Below, piece by piece: positions 26,901-41,100 of a DNA stretch of 64,000 bases (within the stretch, counting starts at the first letter, position 1; each line of letters begins with the position of its first letter). The DNA comes from Plazaster borealis (lineage: Eukaryota > Echinodermata > Asteroidea > Forcipulatida > Labidiasteridae), in the NCBI GenBank assembly GCA_021014325.1, contig CM037467.1, forward strand, positions 5,084,001-5,148,000, given 5' to 3'. The notes under the pieces are model-generated. The model had not been told where the DNA came from, made no database searches, and saw nothing but the letters and a program-made list of their open reading frames with translations. The position numbers and the translations under genes are program-made.

Positions 26901-29900
26901 CTGATGTAAAGTCAAGCTCCATGTGAAGTGAGCTCTTGAAATGATTTTTTAGTTCACAGGATTTGACTCTCAAATATTACTGTGCAGAGGAGTGGACCTT
27001 GAAATCAGTACTCCAATGGTCAGTTTTAACAACAGCCTTTTAGTTTTAACTGCGCTTGCCCTAATCCCTCCCAAATTGTTTATCTCTTTTTTTCCTTTTT
27101 GTTGGTAATGTATTTGATAGTTGTTTACTTTTGAGTCACTAATCAGCAAACGAATTGGCCTGTGTTGAATGAGCATGCTTGTTGTCGTTTTTATTTTTTG
27201 CTTGAAGCATCCTTTTCAATAACGTTAAGTGCTGCAACATTTCTTTAGGAGCCTCCCTCCGTCCGCCAGCGACAATCTGAGGAAGCCAGTGAAAGCAGTG
27301 AGGTGCGTTGGAGAAGATCAACGAAAGCCACCGATCGTGCCTCCAAAGCACAGTCCGTCTTCCTTTTATCCGAAAGTCGTTTTTTGATGGTGGGTTGATG
27401 ATTTGGCAGTATCATTGTACCAAGGAACATGTTTACTTTGTACATTGTTTTTTCCCATAATCCATTTTGGACGCCCTGTCAAAAGACAAAAACGGGTAAC
27501 TTTTGATTATTGATGCATTTGTATACACACAAGGTGCCATTAAACTAGCTAGGTATCTACGGCTTGCTTTCTCTATTCCCAGTCACCCCTTTAACATAAA
27601 CTACAAGCTCACAGCTGAAGTAGAGCACTTTCACTCCTCGCATGAATCATCTATTGTCATTGGTGGTGGGTCATGAATTTGTAACAAGTAGTTGGTGTTG
27701 TTACATTGATAATGTTAATCGTAGATCCTCTACTAATCGGTTGAGGGTTATGCAATTTATGTGTGGCATTAACCATTTGAAGTGATGCTGTTCTTTGATA
27801 TGGACCGTAAGCCATGACTGATTATCAGGTCTGGAATTTGCTATTACACAGTAATTCCTGGGAAAAGGGAGATTTGGAGCTTGAAGTCCAGTACCCTTTT
27901 CCTTTTTAGTATTGGGCAAACAAAACTTAACACCATAGGTGCTTGCACAGTTCACAATACACAATGAAATGTTAATGGCGCGTTACACATCACCCGCTGT
28001 TTACCTTCTACACCCCTCCCCCAAAAAATGAAATAAAATAAATAATAATAATATTATTAGAAATTTGAAAAAAATAGTTCTGGCATGTATCACAGGTTTG
28101 TCAGGCATCCATTTCAAATTTGCTTGAAATCTGGTTTCTACCACCAGGGCCCAATTTCATAGAGCTGCTTAAGCAGAAAATGTTGCTTAACAATTTTGTG
28201 CTAAGCAGAAATGAGCAGGATACCAGTCACAAATTGTACTTGTAAACATGGTAGTTTAGCTGGTAACCTTATTCTGGTAAGTGTAATTTTGTTATGCTTA
28301 GCTACTTTCTGTGCTTAAGCAGCTCTATGAAATTGGGCCCTGGAAAAATGGCAAGAGTCAGTCACAGACACATGATCAGTATGCATAAATGTATTAAACT
28401 CCTGGGGTATTTCCCAAACCTCGGCTTAGGCTCCGTCTCCGGCTCCGTGTCTGGCTCCAGGCTCCGTTTGATGTTGTACCTGGAGGCGGGGAACCAAGCT
28501 GAGGGTCAGGGTCCTGGAAAGGAAAGGTTCCGCAAAAGACTATATGAAAACCTATGGCAGGGGTCAAAGTACCAGACATATAACAGCAATGTTGTCCAGA
28601 GATTTACCATTCAGAATGCACAAGTTAACTTTTCAACTTTTCAGATAATGATGGAACCTAGTGTTTTAGGAATTATTTCATTACACATTCAAAGCACCAC
28701 ATCAGCCCAAATTGGGAAAAAAAAGCTTTCTCTAAACCATTGTCGTTGCCCTTGTCATGATTTGGTAAATGTGATGTGTACATACTTTGTTTACCTGTGT
28801 CTGTTTACCTGTACACAACGCAGAGCTGCCAACTCTCCCTGATTCTGCAGAAAGTTCCCTGAAAACAAACCAATCTTTCCATGCTCTGGTGAACGAATTT
28901 GAAAATCTCCCTGATTGTGGAAACTTTTTCCCGACTATGTTGAATGTAATTATAAATATCTCCTTGTTGTACAAAAGTCTCCCTGATTGAAAGACGCAAA
29001 TGCTGGCAGCTCTGCACAATGCCATGATTTTTAAATGTGTTGTTTACCTGTTTATGATTATAACACCCCTTACAAAAAATCTGCCTTTTCATTGGTTTAG
29101 AGCGCGTCACATGATATGTCTTAGTTTTACTAGAAACCCGGTGGCCGTGTGATAGTCGTTTGCCATGCAATAGTCAAAAGACTATTACATGGCGCGCGCG
29201 GTACCCAGACGTCTTTTTTACCCACCTCGAACCCAATTAGTTGTGCATCTGTGTATCTGAAATGCGCGTACGAACGTTACGTGTAGGAGGATGATAAATA
29301 GTCTGTTGGGGTGTAATAAAAAAATATTGACAGATTTTACTCGTGCTATGGTTAAAACTCCGACTCCCTCGGTGATCCCCGGACCGTTCCATTTTCCCTC
29401 GGCTGCACCTCGGGAAAATAGAACGCTCCGGGGATCACCTCGGGAGTCGTAGTTTTAACCATAGCACTCGAAGCAGTCAATATTTGTATACTATTTCATG
29501 TTTGTGTATACATCTGTTTGTTTTTGATCTTGGCAGATGTTTTTTGTTGTTGTTGCCGTTTGTCATTGCCCTTGCCATGAATTTTAAATTGTTGTTTACC
29601 TGTATTTAGTGTTCATGTTTTCTTTAATTGTGTATCTGTTTGTTTGTATCAGAAAATACGGGTGGTTGTGTTATCGTCATCATTGCCAGCTGTCATTGGC
29701 CTTGCCATGATTTGTATTTGTTGTTTACTTGGATTAAATTTTCTTTGTTTTGTGTATCCGATTGTCTGTGACAGAATTTTGCAGGGGTTATTGCTGTTCG
29801 TGAGGTACTTTGTTTCATTTTTTTCTCTGTTTATGTCATGGTTTGATTGAGGCACATGTGAATGTTTTTATCATCATTTTTGCTGCTGGTTTGAGGGTAC

Positions 29901-32139
29901 CCTTCATAGTACCAGGAGCTACCATCAGTAACCACCATTTAATGCAAAACGCAACATTTCGTTATGTCAGTGCAACAGCGTCATGTCTCATTTTTGTAAC
30001 AATATCGTATCTCGTACTAGAGACGCTCCGTGCAAAAATGTTGTATCTCAGGTGCCTGTAGGTTTTGTGGGTACAGCCGGGTTATTTTAAGAGAGATACG
30101 ACATTTCGGCACTTTCTTGCGGATAAATAAAAAAAATAACAACAGATGAACTGTATTCTTTTGACATATGGTAGCAATTTCTTTTTTGATTTCATGTTGG
30201 CAAAAAATTTCTAACTCTTACTCTTAAAAAACACCCCAACATCCTTCCCATGGTGCCAAACAAACAAGGGCTGAACTTTGGCATTCGGCCACCACATTAT
30301 CTCCCTTAATTTAGGTTAAATTATATCCTAACCTGTCCAGAAAGGTTGACAGAATGTATACAGAGAGGCACAGGCACTTTGAACTATTACAAAGTGTCAA
30401 AAGCATGAAAACAGAAGCAAATTTTCGGGTCTATGGTGGTCTTGACAACGCTGCTCGCTACACTCCATTTTTAGTTCCTTTGGGCATGAGTGCGCAAGAG
30501 TTTGTCCGTGCTATGAAATGTGTGCCTGAATTTTCCTTTTTAAAGGTCAAAATTTAGCGTTTCAGCTACCAATTCCTCAAGAGGAATATTTACAAAAGTG
30601 GTGGCCAGATGCGGAAATTTTTCCCATACAAGGACAAGAGGTAAAAAGGTGGCTCAGAATATGTCTTATTTTATGTGGATTATTCTTGGAGCTGAGGACC
30701 ATGGGGTCATTTTCACAAAGAGCTAAGATTGGTCTTAACCCTTATAGTGCCGGCCTCGTTTTGGTAATTCTGTATCCACAGGCCGGCCATTTCTTTAGAA
30801 TGTAAGGGAACGTTGGCGGCCGGTGGATGGATATGACGTTCCAGAACGTCGGCACACTCGGAGGGTAGAGGTAAGGTAGCCTAGACACCTGACTTCACAC
30901 TTCGAGGCTCGTGAATAAAGTGTATTACTCGTTGCAGATAAAAACAGGGGACCAGTCTAAAGTCAGTCTGGGCGTATGGGAACGTCGGCGGCCTGTGGAT
31001 GGATATTCAGCAGGACGTTTCAGAACGTCTGCAGCCCCCGAAGGGTTAAGATGTGTATCTCAGATGGGTTGGACTCATCCTATGGAAACCTGTTGATGAG
31101 CCACTTAACATTTATGCTCTTTACTCCCCATCTCATGGCCGGACCAGACAATGCATCAGCGCCTACTATACGCAGAGTACATCACTAGATTAGTGTCACA
31201 GGATGTTCTCCTTTCCCTGCTGGAGATCCAGAGACTAGCACAAAGCAGGATAGAACGGGGACAGCTTGTGTCCGCCTGGTGTGCAGCCGACTGCTAAGCA
31301 AAGTGTGATGTCACAATACAAATCGCTATGGTGATATTGACAACTCATCTCAAGATGAATCTTGGTGCTTTGTGAAAATCGAACCCTGCCTCTTTTGAAA
31401 GTGCATTTCAGGGACTACATGTCTGTGTGGTTGGCCGTGTTCAAAGAGGCGGCTATGGTTGCGGCTGTTGCTATGGGAATCCTATGCTTCAATGCATGAT
31501 TCTATTCTTGTGACGATCAAGCCGCAGCGGTAGCTGCAGCTGCCAACTCGGACACGGCCTTTGTTTGTATGAAAGCATTTTAAAAGAGATGTACAATATG
31601 TACTTCCTTATCCCCGGTTAGAAGAATGGAAAGCTATGATCTGAGAGTCTTTAAAGGGTGTTGTACATGTATGTCAAAGAAACCTTAATAATCAATGCCT
31701 TTTGTTTATCGTTGTTTTTATCTACTTTTTATGTGTTTTTATTAATCCAACACCTTGGACTCTGCTACCAACCTCTTATACTCGGCTTTAAACATACCTA
31801 ACGTACCACCATTAACTATAACCATTATTCTTTCCAAATCATCCTAACCGCTTTTCCATTTCTATACATTCTACATTTTGTGTCTGTCGCTATCACAACA
31901 GGAAAAGCATCTGTTCTTTTGTTGCTCACTTCTCTTCATTTGTAGTGGTAGTAACACTCCAACAAATGCATGCAATAAGAAATATCTTGGTATTTCAGTT
32001 GTATTTTGTAAGTGGGGAGACATTATTTTACATTTATTGAGAAATGATTACTTTGAGGTTTCCCTACTCTGGTGTGGACCTTCTACGAAGGTACATTCTG
32101 TCTTTGTTTTTGGTGGGTTTTTTCTTGTTGTTGGGTTTG

Positions 32140-32170
<31 letters not shown>

Positions 32171-35100
32171 GGGGGGGGGTTTTGGGGGGAGGGTTTGGGG
32201 GGGGTGGGCTTTGAAGGCATTGAGGGCAGCAGATATACCCATAATTATCCATTGAACGTACATCTGAGCATGCATACATTTTCAAGAACAGAGAATTTAC
32301 AAAATGTAGTGGACAAATTGCTTATAGACAAAGATGACTGCTCTATTTTCCAACACCCCTACATGTGTGTTCCAACAACAATGGTCCGTTAACCCCTCGT
32401 GATTTACACGCAAGAGTTAGGGCATGTAGGGTGAGGGTTAGGATTAGGTTTAGAAACATACATTGTAAAGGTGTCGGAACAAAGGGGTGTCGGAACATAG
32501 GGGTGTTGGAACATGCGGGTGTTGGAACATAGGGGTGTCGGAACATAGGGGTGTCGGAGAGCAGGGGTGTTGAAACATAGGGATGTCCAATCATAGGGGT
32601 GTTGGAATATAGGGGTGATGGAACATAGTGGTGTCAGAACATAGGGGTGTCGGAACATAGGGGTGTCGGAACATAGGGTTGTTGGAACATAGGGGTGTCC
32701 AAACATTGGGGTGTCGGAACATAGGGGTGTTGGAACATAGTGGTGTCAGAACATAGGGGTGTCGGAACATAGGGTGTCGAAACATAGGGTTGTTGGAACA
32801 TAGGGGTGTCCAAACATTGGGGTGTCGGAACATAGGGGTGTCGGAACATAGGGGTGTCGGGACATAGAGGTGTCGGAACATAGGGTTGTCGGAACATAGG
32901 GGTGTCGGAACATAGGGGTGTCCAAACATTGGGGTGTCGGAACATAGGGGTGTAGTAACAGGGGTGTTGACATAGTTGTACAAACATTAGTGTGCTAGTG
33001 TGTTCAAGCTTTGAGTTTCTGTGTACTTTATATTAATGTGTGAAGGAAACAAAATGACACACTTTAATGGTTGCCAAGGTTTGAATGCATGCCAGACTGG
33101 CCCAGTCTGCTGGTAATCTCAATAAGGGATGCTTTGAATGTTTACTGGTCAATCCATTGTTCTTGAAAACATGCACATAATCAGAATTACATTAACAGTG
33201 GGAAATTATTGTGCATGTCGGCTGCCACCTAGTGTCTCGGGGTATCCCAATATTTGCGAAAGAGAAAGGTGGGCATTTGTTGCCACGGTAAGAGTGTCCG
33301 CCATGTTGCCATTTTGGGAGTCAAATTGCACGTTAAATTGATGATAATCGTGTAAAAGCTGTGTTGCCTAAAATGCACACTACAATAAACACACAGGGAC
33401 ATTGACTCCCAAAATGGCGCAACAAAGATTAATGTGATGGTACTTTGTTTTTAAAAAGCTCTAATGGGGAAAAAAACCTCACTAATTCCAACACAGTACA
33501 TGAACAATCGTGTTTAAAACCACTCGTTATTTAGGTTTTTTTTATAAAGTAGTGCTTGCTTGAAAAGGTGCATTACATTGTTTTTAAATTTTTGACTAAT
33601 TCATGTAAAAATATTCAAGCTGAGACCATCTTTCCGAGTAGATTTGTTTGTTCGTATACTTACATGTAACATAGATAGTTTTGTACTAGGTGCATTGTAT
33701 ACATGTACATGTACTTAGTAGTAACCCTGACTTGCTTGACTTTCTTAAGAATGTCCGTAGACGCTCTGAGATCGATCCAGGTGATGTGCACCCAGAGACG
33801 GTCAGTAGTGAAAAAGAAGGCGTCCTGCAGTATGTACGCATTGGGGAGACGTCACGGAAGATCAAATGGTTGACTGCCTTCACTGTGATGAACGGGTCAG
33901 CATTGGCATTCTACAAAGATCAAAAACTGGTAAGTAGCTACAAGACTCAGAAGATTGGTCCAAATACTGGAAATATCCTAAGGGTTCAGTCGCTATAGTG
34001 TGGTTGGTGTTGTGGTATCTTTCCTCGCCTTCCACCTCTAGGACCCCGGTTCGAATCCCACCAGGGGCACTATGTGGATCAGGTTTTCAGTCCCTATCTG
34101 ACTGCGTGGGTTTTCCCTGGAGTATTTCTCTGGGGTTTCCCTCCCACATCTAAAACCTGACACTTCCTTCTTTGTCTTCTCTCAATAGGTTTCTTGGCTA
34201 GTATAGTGATTAAGTTCGCTTTTTTGGAAGCTCTTGGCCTCACAACCAGAATTAATATTAATAAATGAAACCTGATCGGAATTAGCTTGGGATGAAAGAT
34301 CATAGGTTGTATTGGGGAACTCGTTTTGGCTTGGTAGTTTCTGCTCTGCCTTTTACCTCTGTGGTCTCTGGTTTAAATCCTGTTTCCTCCCACATCTAAA
34401 ACTGTCACTGCTTCATCGTTTTCTCTACACAGGTATCTTCAGGGCCCAATTTCATAGTGCTGCTTAAAGCAGAAAATACTGCTTAAATATTGTCTGCTTA
34501 GCAAAAATAAGCAGGATACCAGTCACAGATTGTACATATGACATGGTATTTTGTCTGGTAACCTTATTCTGGTAAGCATAATTTTGTTGTGCTTAGCTAC
34601 TTTTTGTGCTTAAGCAGCTGTATGAAATTAGGCCCAGGTTACAGTGCTAGTTACGTTTAAGGATCCTTTTGTTTTATTACCATAAAGATATAATATAGGT
34701 TTTTCTCTATCATTTTTGGGAAATATGGGCCAATATAAATGTTGCGTTATTCTGTTTTGTGCGAAATTGAAAGCTTCTCAAAACAGTAGTTTTATTTCAT
34801 TTTCATTTATTAATTCTGGTTGTGAAGCCAAGGACTCTCAGAAAAGTGAACTTAATCACTTTACATAGCCAAGAACCCCATTGAGAGAAGACTAAAGATG
34901 GAAAAATCAGTTTTAGATGTGGGAGGAAAACCCCAGAGAAATACTCCAGGGAAAACCCACGCAGTCAGGTAGGGACTGAAAACCCAATCCACATAGTGCC
35001 ACGGTGGGATTCGAACCGGGGTCCTAGAGGTGGAAGGCGAGGAAAGATACCACTACATGTACACCAACCCAACCACCCAATCGCTGTCATTTAATTTCAC

Positions 35101-38100
35101 TTAATGTGTAAGCAAATGTTTTTCTGTGTTGCAGGATTAAGAAAGATAACCTTTCAATCAACTGGAACAGCTTTCAAGTCCGCAGCAGTTTTCACAGAAT
35201 CTCAAGTTGCGCCTACTCTGCTAAATTGAATGCTGATTTCACATTGCTAAAAGAACGCATTATGAGTATTTTAATGCTGTATAAATTTGCATGTGAAATT
35301 GAATGACGGTTTCAACTGAAGAGGCAAAATCGCTGTAATACGAAAGTTGAAAGTGAAATAGGAGGCTTTTTTGCCAAAAATTACCAGGAAAATCCATATT
35401 CACCCTTTAGAGACCATAGCAGCCGCAAGCAGCTTGTACCAAAATGCCCAGAGCAGCTGCAAACGGCCGCAATATTTGACGAACATTTGCTCGAACAAGA
35501 GGGTCAAAAAAAGGTATGGGACCGAATTGACATTTTCCAATGTTTCCCATGTAAACATAGAATCTACAACTCTAAAACAAAACCATGTATTTCTGTTTCT
35601 TATTACTTTTCCTGACCATCTTCCTGAAATAGCTGTGCAAAAAATCAACAAGATTAACATTGTCTGGGTGTATACAACCTCGTCCCGATTGTTTACTTTA
35701 TTTCAAACCATGTTTACAATTGTAAACCCTGGGAGGGAAACTCCTTACTTGGACCCTGATTGGACAACTACTGGTGTACAAAAGTCTAACACAATCATGT
35801 TAAGTTCACAGCTATACTATTCTAATTTGCATACGTATCCAAAAATTTTGGATATGCAAATGATCCAATACCAGGGTGAGAGAGCAGTCAACCTCGTACA
35901 CCTTGTACTGCTCGACACACCCTGGGGACGAGGTTGGGGCGTATAGTGATGATTATACAGAAATGAATGGGTTAATAAAACACTGATTAATAAAAAAAAA
36001 ATTGTTATTTTGTTGCAGCGATCTGGGACAGCAGACATGAGGATAGATCTATGGGGAGCAGAATTATCCTACAACAATGAGAAACAATCCAAATATTCTA
36101 AAAGGAGTTATATTGAGGTAAATGGAGTCCCTCTTCTCACAGGCATTAACATGACACGGGTGGCTAGTGCGTAAAGCGCTCGCCTCTCACCGGTATGGCC
36201 CTGGTTAAGTCCCAGCTAGGGCAATGTGCAGGCATGAGAATCTTCTGGTTTAAACCGGAATTCCGGTTTTTCCCCTTTTAAATTTGTGGTCTTCGAGTTC
36301 AGTGTGAATTTGATATAAAATTTGGGGGTGAGTTGTAGGGGGTATACATTTGGATTTCGCTAATCCCTCTTCTTTAATCAAAAATTTTAAGTTTACCTTT
36401 GTAATCGTATTTCGCGGATCGACATACCATTCAGGAAAAAACAGCACGTAACAATTGCTGCCCGGCAACCATGTGCATTATGCAGCGAGATCAATGGATA
36501 TGTGTAGACTTCTCTCATTCCTCGCTTCAATCACAGTGCAGTTTATTAATTGTTTGACCGTAATTCGTTTACTGCTGCAGCAAAGGAATATGTGTGCAGA
36601 CTTTGAAAAGTCTACAGACAACAGTTAATGCACTTCGTGCGGCGCTGACGCCTGGGTCACCTTGCCCAAAATCCGGACATGCATTTTTAGCGTTAGATTT
36701 TTCAATTGTTTTCTTACGAAATGGATTTCCGGTTTTGACAACATCGCCCATTGTTTGACCAAAATATTTTTACTGCTGCAGCAAAGGAACATGTGTGGAG
36801 ACTTTGAAAAGTCTACTGACAGCAGTTCACCGAGTACGTGCGGCGCTGACGCCTGGGTCACCTTGTCCAAATTCTGGACATTGCCCAAAATCTGGACATG
36901 CATTTTGAGCGAATCTGGACATGCATATTGAGCGTTAGATTTGTTTGATTTTTTCATACGAAATGGATTTTTCGTTTTTTTCATCATCGCCCATTCTCAT
37001 GCCTGCATATGTGAGTTTTGTGATGGATCTCTCCTGTGATACAAAAGTTTTTCTCTGGATCCTTCGTTACAAAACTATAAAACCTGGCATAGTTACATGT
37101 AAACTACATCATGGCATCCGTCTTGGCACCTTGATTTATTTGTTAACTATACTCGGTTTCCCATAATGAATTGCGATATATTTTTGAGATGGCGCTTGCG
37201 CATTTGGCCTATTGCAATTCCCATGCCTAGTCCTCTTTGTTGTTGGAATGTTACACTGTCTTTTGTGCATTTATAGATATTCCTACATATTGTATTGAGT
37301 GTGTTTACATTGTTGATGTGTCTTTAGTTGCACACAGCGGTTGATAAAGACTACTGGCTTCAGGGTGAAACAGATGAAGAAACTCAACTGTGGTACACAG
37401 CACTACAAAATGCAGTACGCTCAATGGTAAGTTACCATCTCTTATACGGTCGACTCGTTCATACCAGGTCCTCCGGACTGGCCCGTTTTCCTCGTATTAT
37501 CCAAACCTCGTCTTAAACGCAGCACACTATAGATACACATCATAATTACTCATAGTGCATGCACTACACATGTGTATAGGCTAGAGCGGAGCGGTTTGCT
37601 TCCTAGTACAGATCTTACGAGCATCCTGTACACAAAAATATCATTGATAAATGCATTTTTATTGACTAAATAATCATAGACAATTTTATATTTTTTGTTA
37701 TAACTCAAGATAAAAATCACAGCAAAGTTATGTCAAACTTGCGGTTCATGTGACCATGGTGTGACAAGTTCGGTACTGCGTAGTGCCTATGATGCTGAAC
37801 GTTTTTTTTGTTGGTAGTCGTCCAAGTGTGCAAATGAAGTAGCATTTCAAGCGTAGGTTACCAGCGAAATGTTTCTGGTGTACGGATCGGACGGAGCTGT
37901 ATGGCCAGTCCGATCCGATAAATAGTTTGACAACGAGAATGCAATTTCCGAACCTTAACTGAAAGGTTAGCTTTTGTTACACAACAATATTTCCAGTTTT
38001 AGCTACAAAAGTATGAAAAACAATGCATTTTGCCATAACTGGGCCGCTAAAATACCTCATATTATCCAGGTTCTCGTTACGACCGTGCTCGTATTTTCCT

Positions 38101-41100
38101 TTTTTTAAGACATAGAAACACGCATGGGACAGTTAGGGACCGGTGAAAAACCTTGTATAAACCGGCGTCTCGTATCTTCCGAGCTCGTATTAACAAGAGT
38201 TGACTGTACACACACTCTTACTGCAGACCAATGTATCGCAAACTATGGGTCGCGGAACAATTCTGTTGGGTCGGGAAACAATTCCGGTGGGTCGCAGACT
38301 GAACTTTTTGGTTACAGGGAAATAAATGTTTCCTACTCAGTCTAGCCTTATCCATAGTTTCATTTTATTGTTGTTCATTTTTTATGTATTTTTACTTTTT
38401 ACATTTGACTGACTTGTGGAGAGAAATACAATAAAAACATTAACTAGAAATTCAGTTTTTGTTACATCATAAAACAAGGTTTTCATGGTTCAGATAGGAT
38501 GAGTTATGTTTTATTCTTCATGGTTCATGATTGAAGACTCGAGATTCATAATTGTAGTTTGATATCACTAGGTGGTGCTGTAACCCATGATGACATCATC
38601 AACTACGTTTGACTACTTTCCAAGATGTTGAATTGTGGAGAGAAATAATATAGTAATAATAATAATTGATTAGTCAATAAATGGATGTGAAATGTAAAGA
38701 TGTTTTTGATCGTCTTGGATTTAGCCTCCTGCAGCTCAGCATCCGATGAGGAGACAGAATAGCTTAGATGGAGCGTACAGTCCCTCCAGCAATGGCCCTA
38801 ATCAACGCCCTACATCACCAAGACAACCAAGTAAGTCTAGATCAATCATACCAAGCATGGTCCTGTCATGTTGATAAGTAAATACAGTGTACATGTACAG
38901 CACATGAAGTGTACAGTCATCGCACATCCAGGCTGTCCACGTACACTCTTACAGCCTGGCATACATGGCTGAGCAATCTAGTGCACTGGACTTAAGTTCT
39001 GGTGGCTGAGTCATCAGGGTGTGGGTTCGAATCCCGGTCATGACACTTGTGTCCTTGAGCAAGACACTTAACTTGAATTGCTTCTCTCTTGCCCAGGGGT
39101 AAATGGGTACCTGTTACCTGTGAGGGCAGAGATGGTTCTTGTGATTGATTAGCTTGTTCTGCAACATACTGGCTGTTACCAAGGGAGCTAAGATTATTTA
39201 AGAAATGAAATAAATGGCCCAGTGACCACAATTGGCAGATACTTGCGCTATATAAACATGATAAATGCCCATTATTATTATCATTGATATTACATTTGTG
39301 CGACTGATTATCAGAATATAAGCTTTATACACTGTATTGATTTTCATGCTGACGATGAAACTCCCTGGCATGTATTCCATGTGGTATAGATAGTGATATG
39401 TCAAGAATGCTTTTACAAACACCAGCCATCATGCCCTGCTGCCACCCAACATCCCGCCATGTACACAGTGGGCCTACTAATGTGGAAAGCCGTATAACAA
39501 AACACACTTTGATAAAGAAACTGGTCCACTCAGTAGGCCATTTGGAATCGTGAAATAATTTTACTGAGTGAATGGTTGAAGCAAAAGCCATTGATGTGTT
39601 TTGGATGGTGTTTTTCCAAAGTAAGTTTCTGTCCAATGTCATTTGCCTTCATGATTTTCAATAGGTTGTCCTTGATACACCTGGCATGATGCTGCAAATA
39701 CTGCTTTAACCAGTTAACGACGGAGGATCTTCTATTTTGTTTCCTTCCACCCTTATCGGATTATTTTTCTCTGTATTGCCTGAATTGTTTTTCTTTGAGA
39801 GTATCGTTGGCACAAACAAAAAATTGACTTGACAAAGCTAAGAGAACAAAATTCTCTTTGAAGCACTAGGATTTGTTGTTTTGAGAATATGCCATATTCA
39901 CATACAGCGAATCGCAAAACCTCGGCTGTGAGACATGACTGCCAGTTGGGTCCATGGCTGGAATCTCAGTCCTCTCGGACTAAAGGACAAAGGGCCGGAA
40001 TCGGGGTTACACAATACCCCCCTCACAAAGGCAGAATTTAGAATTATTTATGACCACCATCTCTCCTGGGTCCAAGTTGATAGAGCTGCTGAAGCACAAA
40101 AGTAGCTAAGCACAACAAAATTATGCTTACCAGAATAAGTTAACCTGCCAAAATACCATATCTCATGTAGCATCTGTGACTGGTATCCTGCTCATTTGTG
40201 CTTAGCAGAAAATTTTTAAGCAAATTTTCTGCTTAACCCTTTTAGTCGACTGCACTCATACCCCTCTTTCTTACCATTGGCAACTTTTGTCGACCAAGCT
40301 TACACACAAAAAAGCACTTAAGCCTGAGCACAAAGGCCATTTGTAATAAAGCTGTAGTTTTGTCCATGTTTACCCAGTGATGGTAACATAAAATAAGGTT
40401 GCTATTTTGCAATCTCTTCAAATAAAAGTTGAAAGAACCGAAATGCCCAACACCTAGAGAGCGCCATTCGGTTGTGTACAAAAAAGTGTTTCAAATTACA
40501 GATCACACTGAGGAAAGAAAGACAAAGAACTTTGACAGTTATTGACCGATCTCTATAATTTTTGGATTAAAGAACTTTTATATTACTTTTTTTGCTGTAT
40601 AACAGTATCTTCAAGGAGATAATGGAGTTTGTAAAAATTTCCTTTGAATGAAAGCTCTCTGTTGTGTAAGAATGTTTGCTTCACGCTTGAGTGGTCAAAC
40701 AGTGCGGTCACCAGTGGTTGTTTATGTCCAAACATATCGGTAATGAAAGGGTTAAGCAGCCCTATCAAATTGGGCCCTGGTCCGCATCCAGGGAAGAATT
40801 GGCGTGCTGACCTGTCATCCAGCGTTAACTGGTTAAACACCACCAGTAACCCCCTTTCTGCCTTCTTAATATTGATTATTATTCAATTATTTCAACTCAT
40901 TCATTACAGAGCCTGAGAATCTCATTGAGATCGGAAGATCCAAAACAGACAAGAAGAAGATCAAGAATAAACTGAAGAGTTTTATCATCAGGAGACCGCC
41001 GATAGAATCGCTACAGAAACAGGGCATTATGAAAGGTATGTAACGCCCTTGTCTCTCTCATCATAGCTTATTTTCTTAAAGGTGTTATACAGGATTGGTA

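Noticed and set aside
28294..28842. 182-codon + strand frame
   Set aside because: It begins inside a MITE terminus and has no conserved motif; taken as a chance frame in intron 5.
32404..32983. Overlapping long - strand frames with [16 protein letters not shown] repeats
   Set aside because: These are translations of the 16-bp minisatellite; open in several frames because the unit lacks stops.
35371..35946. 191-codon + strand frame
   Set aside because: It spans unique intron sequence and an inverted-terminus element, has no domain pattern and no homologous look.
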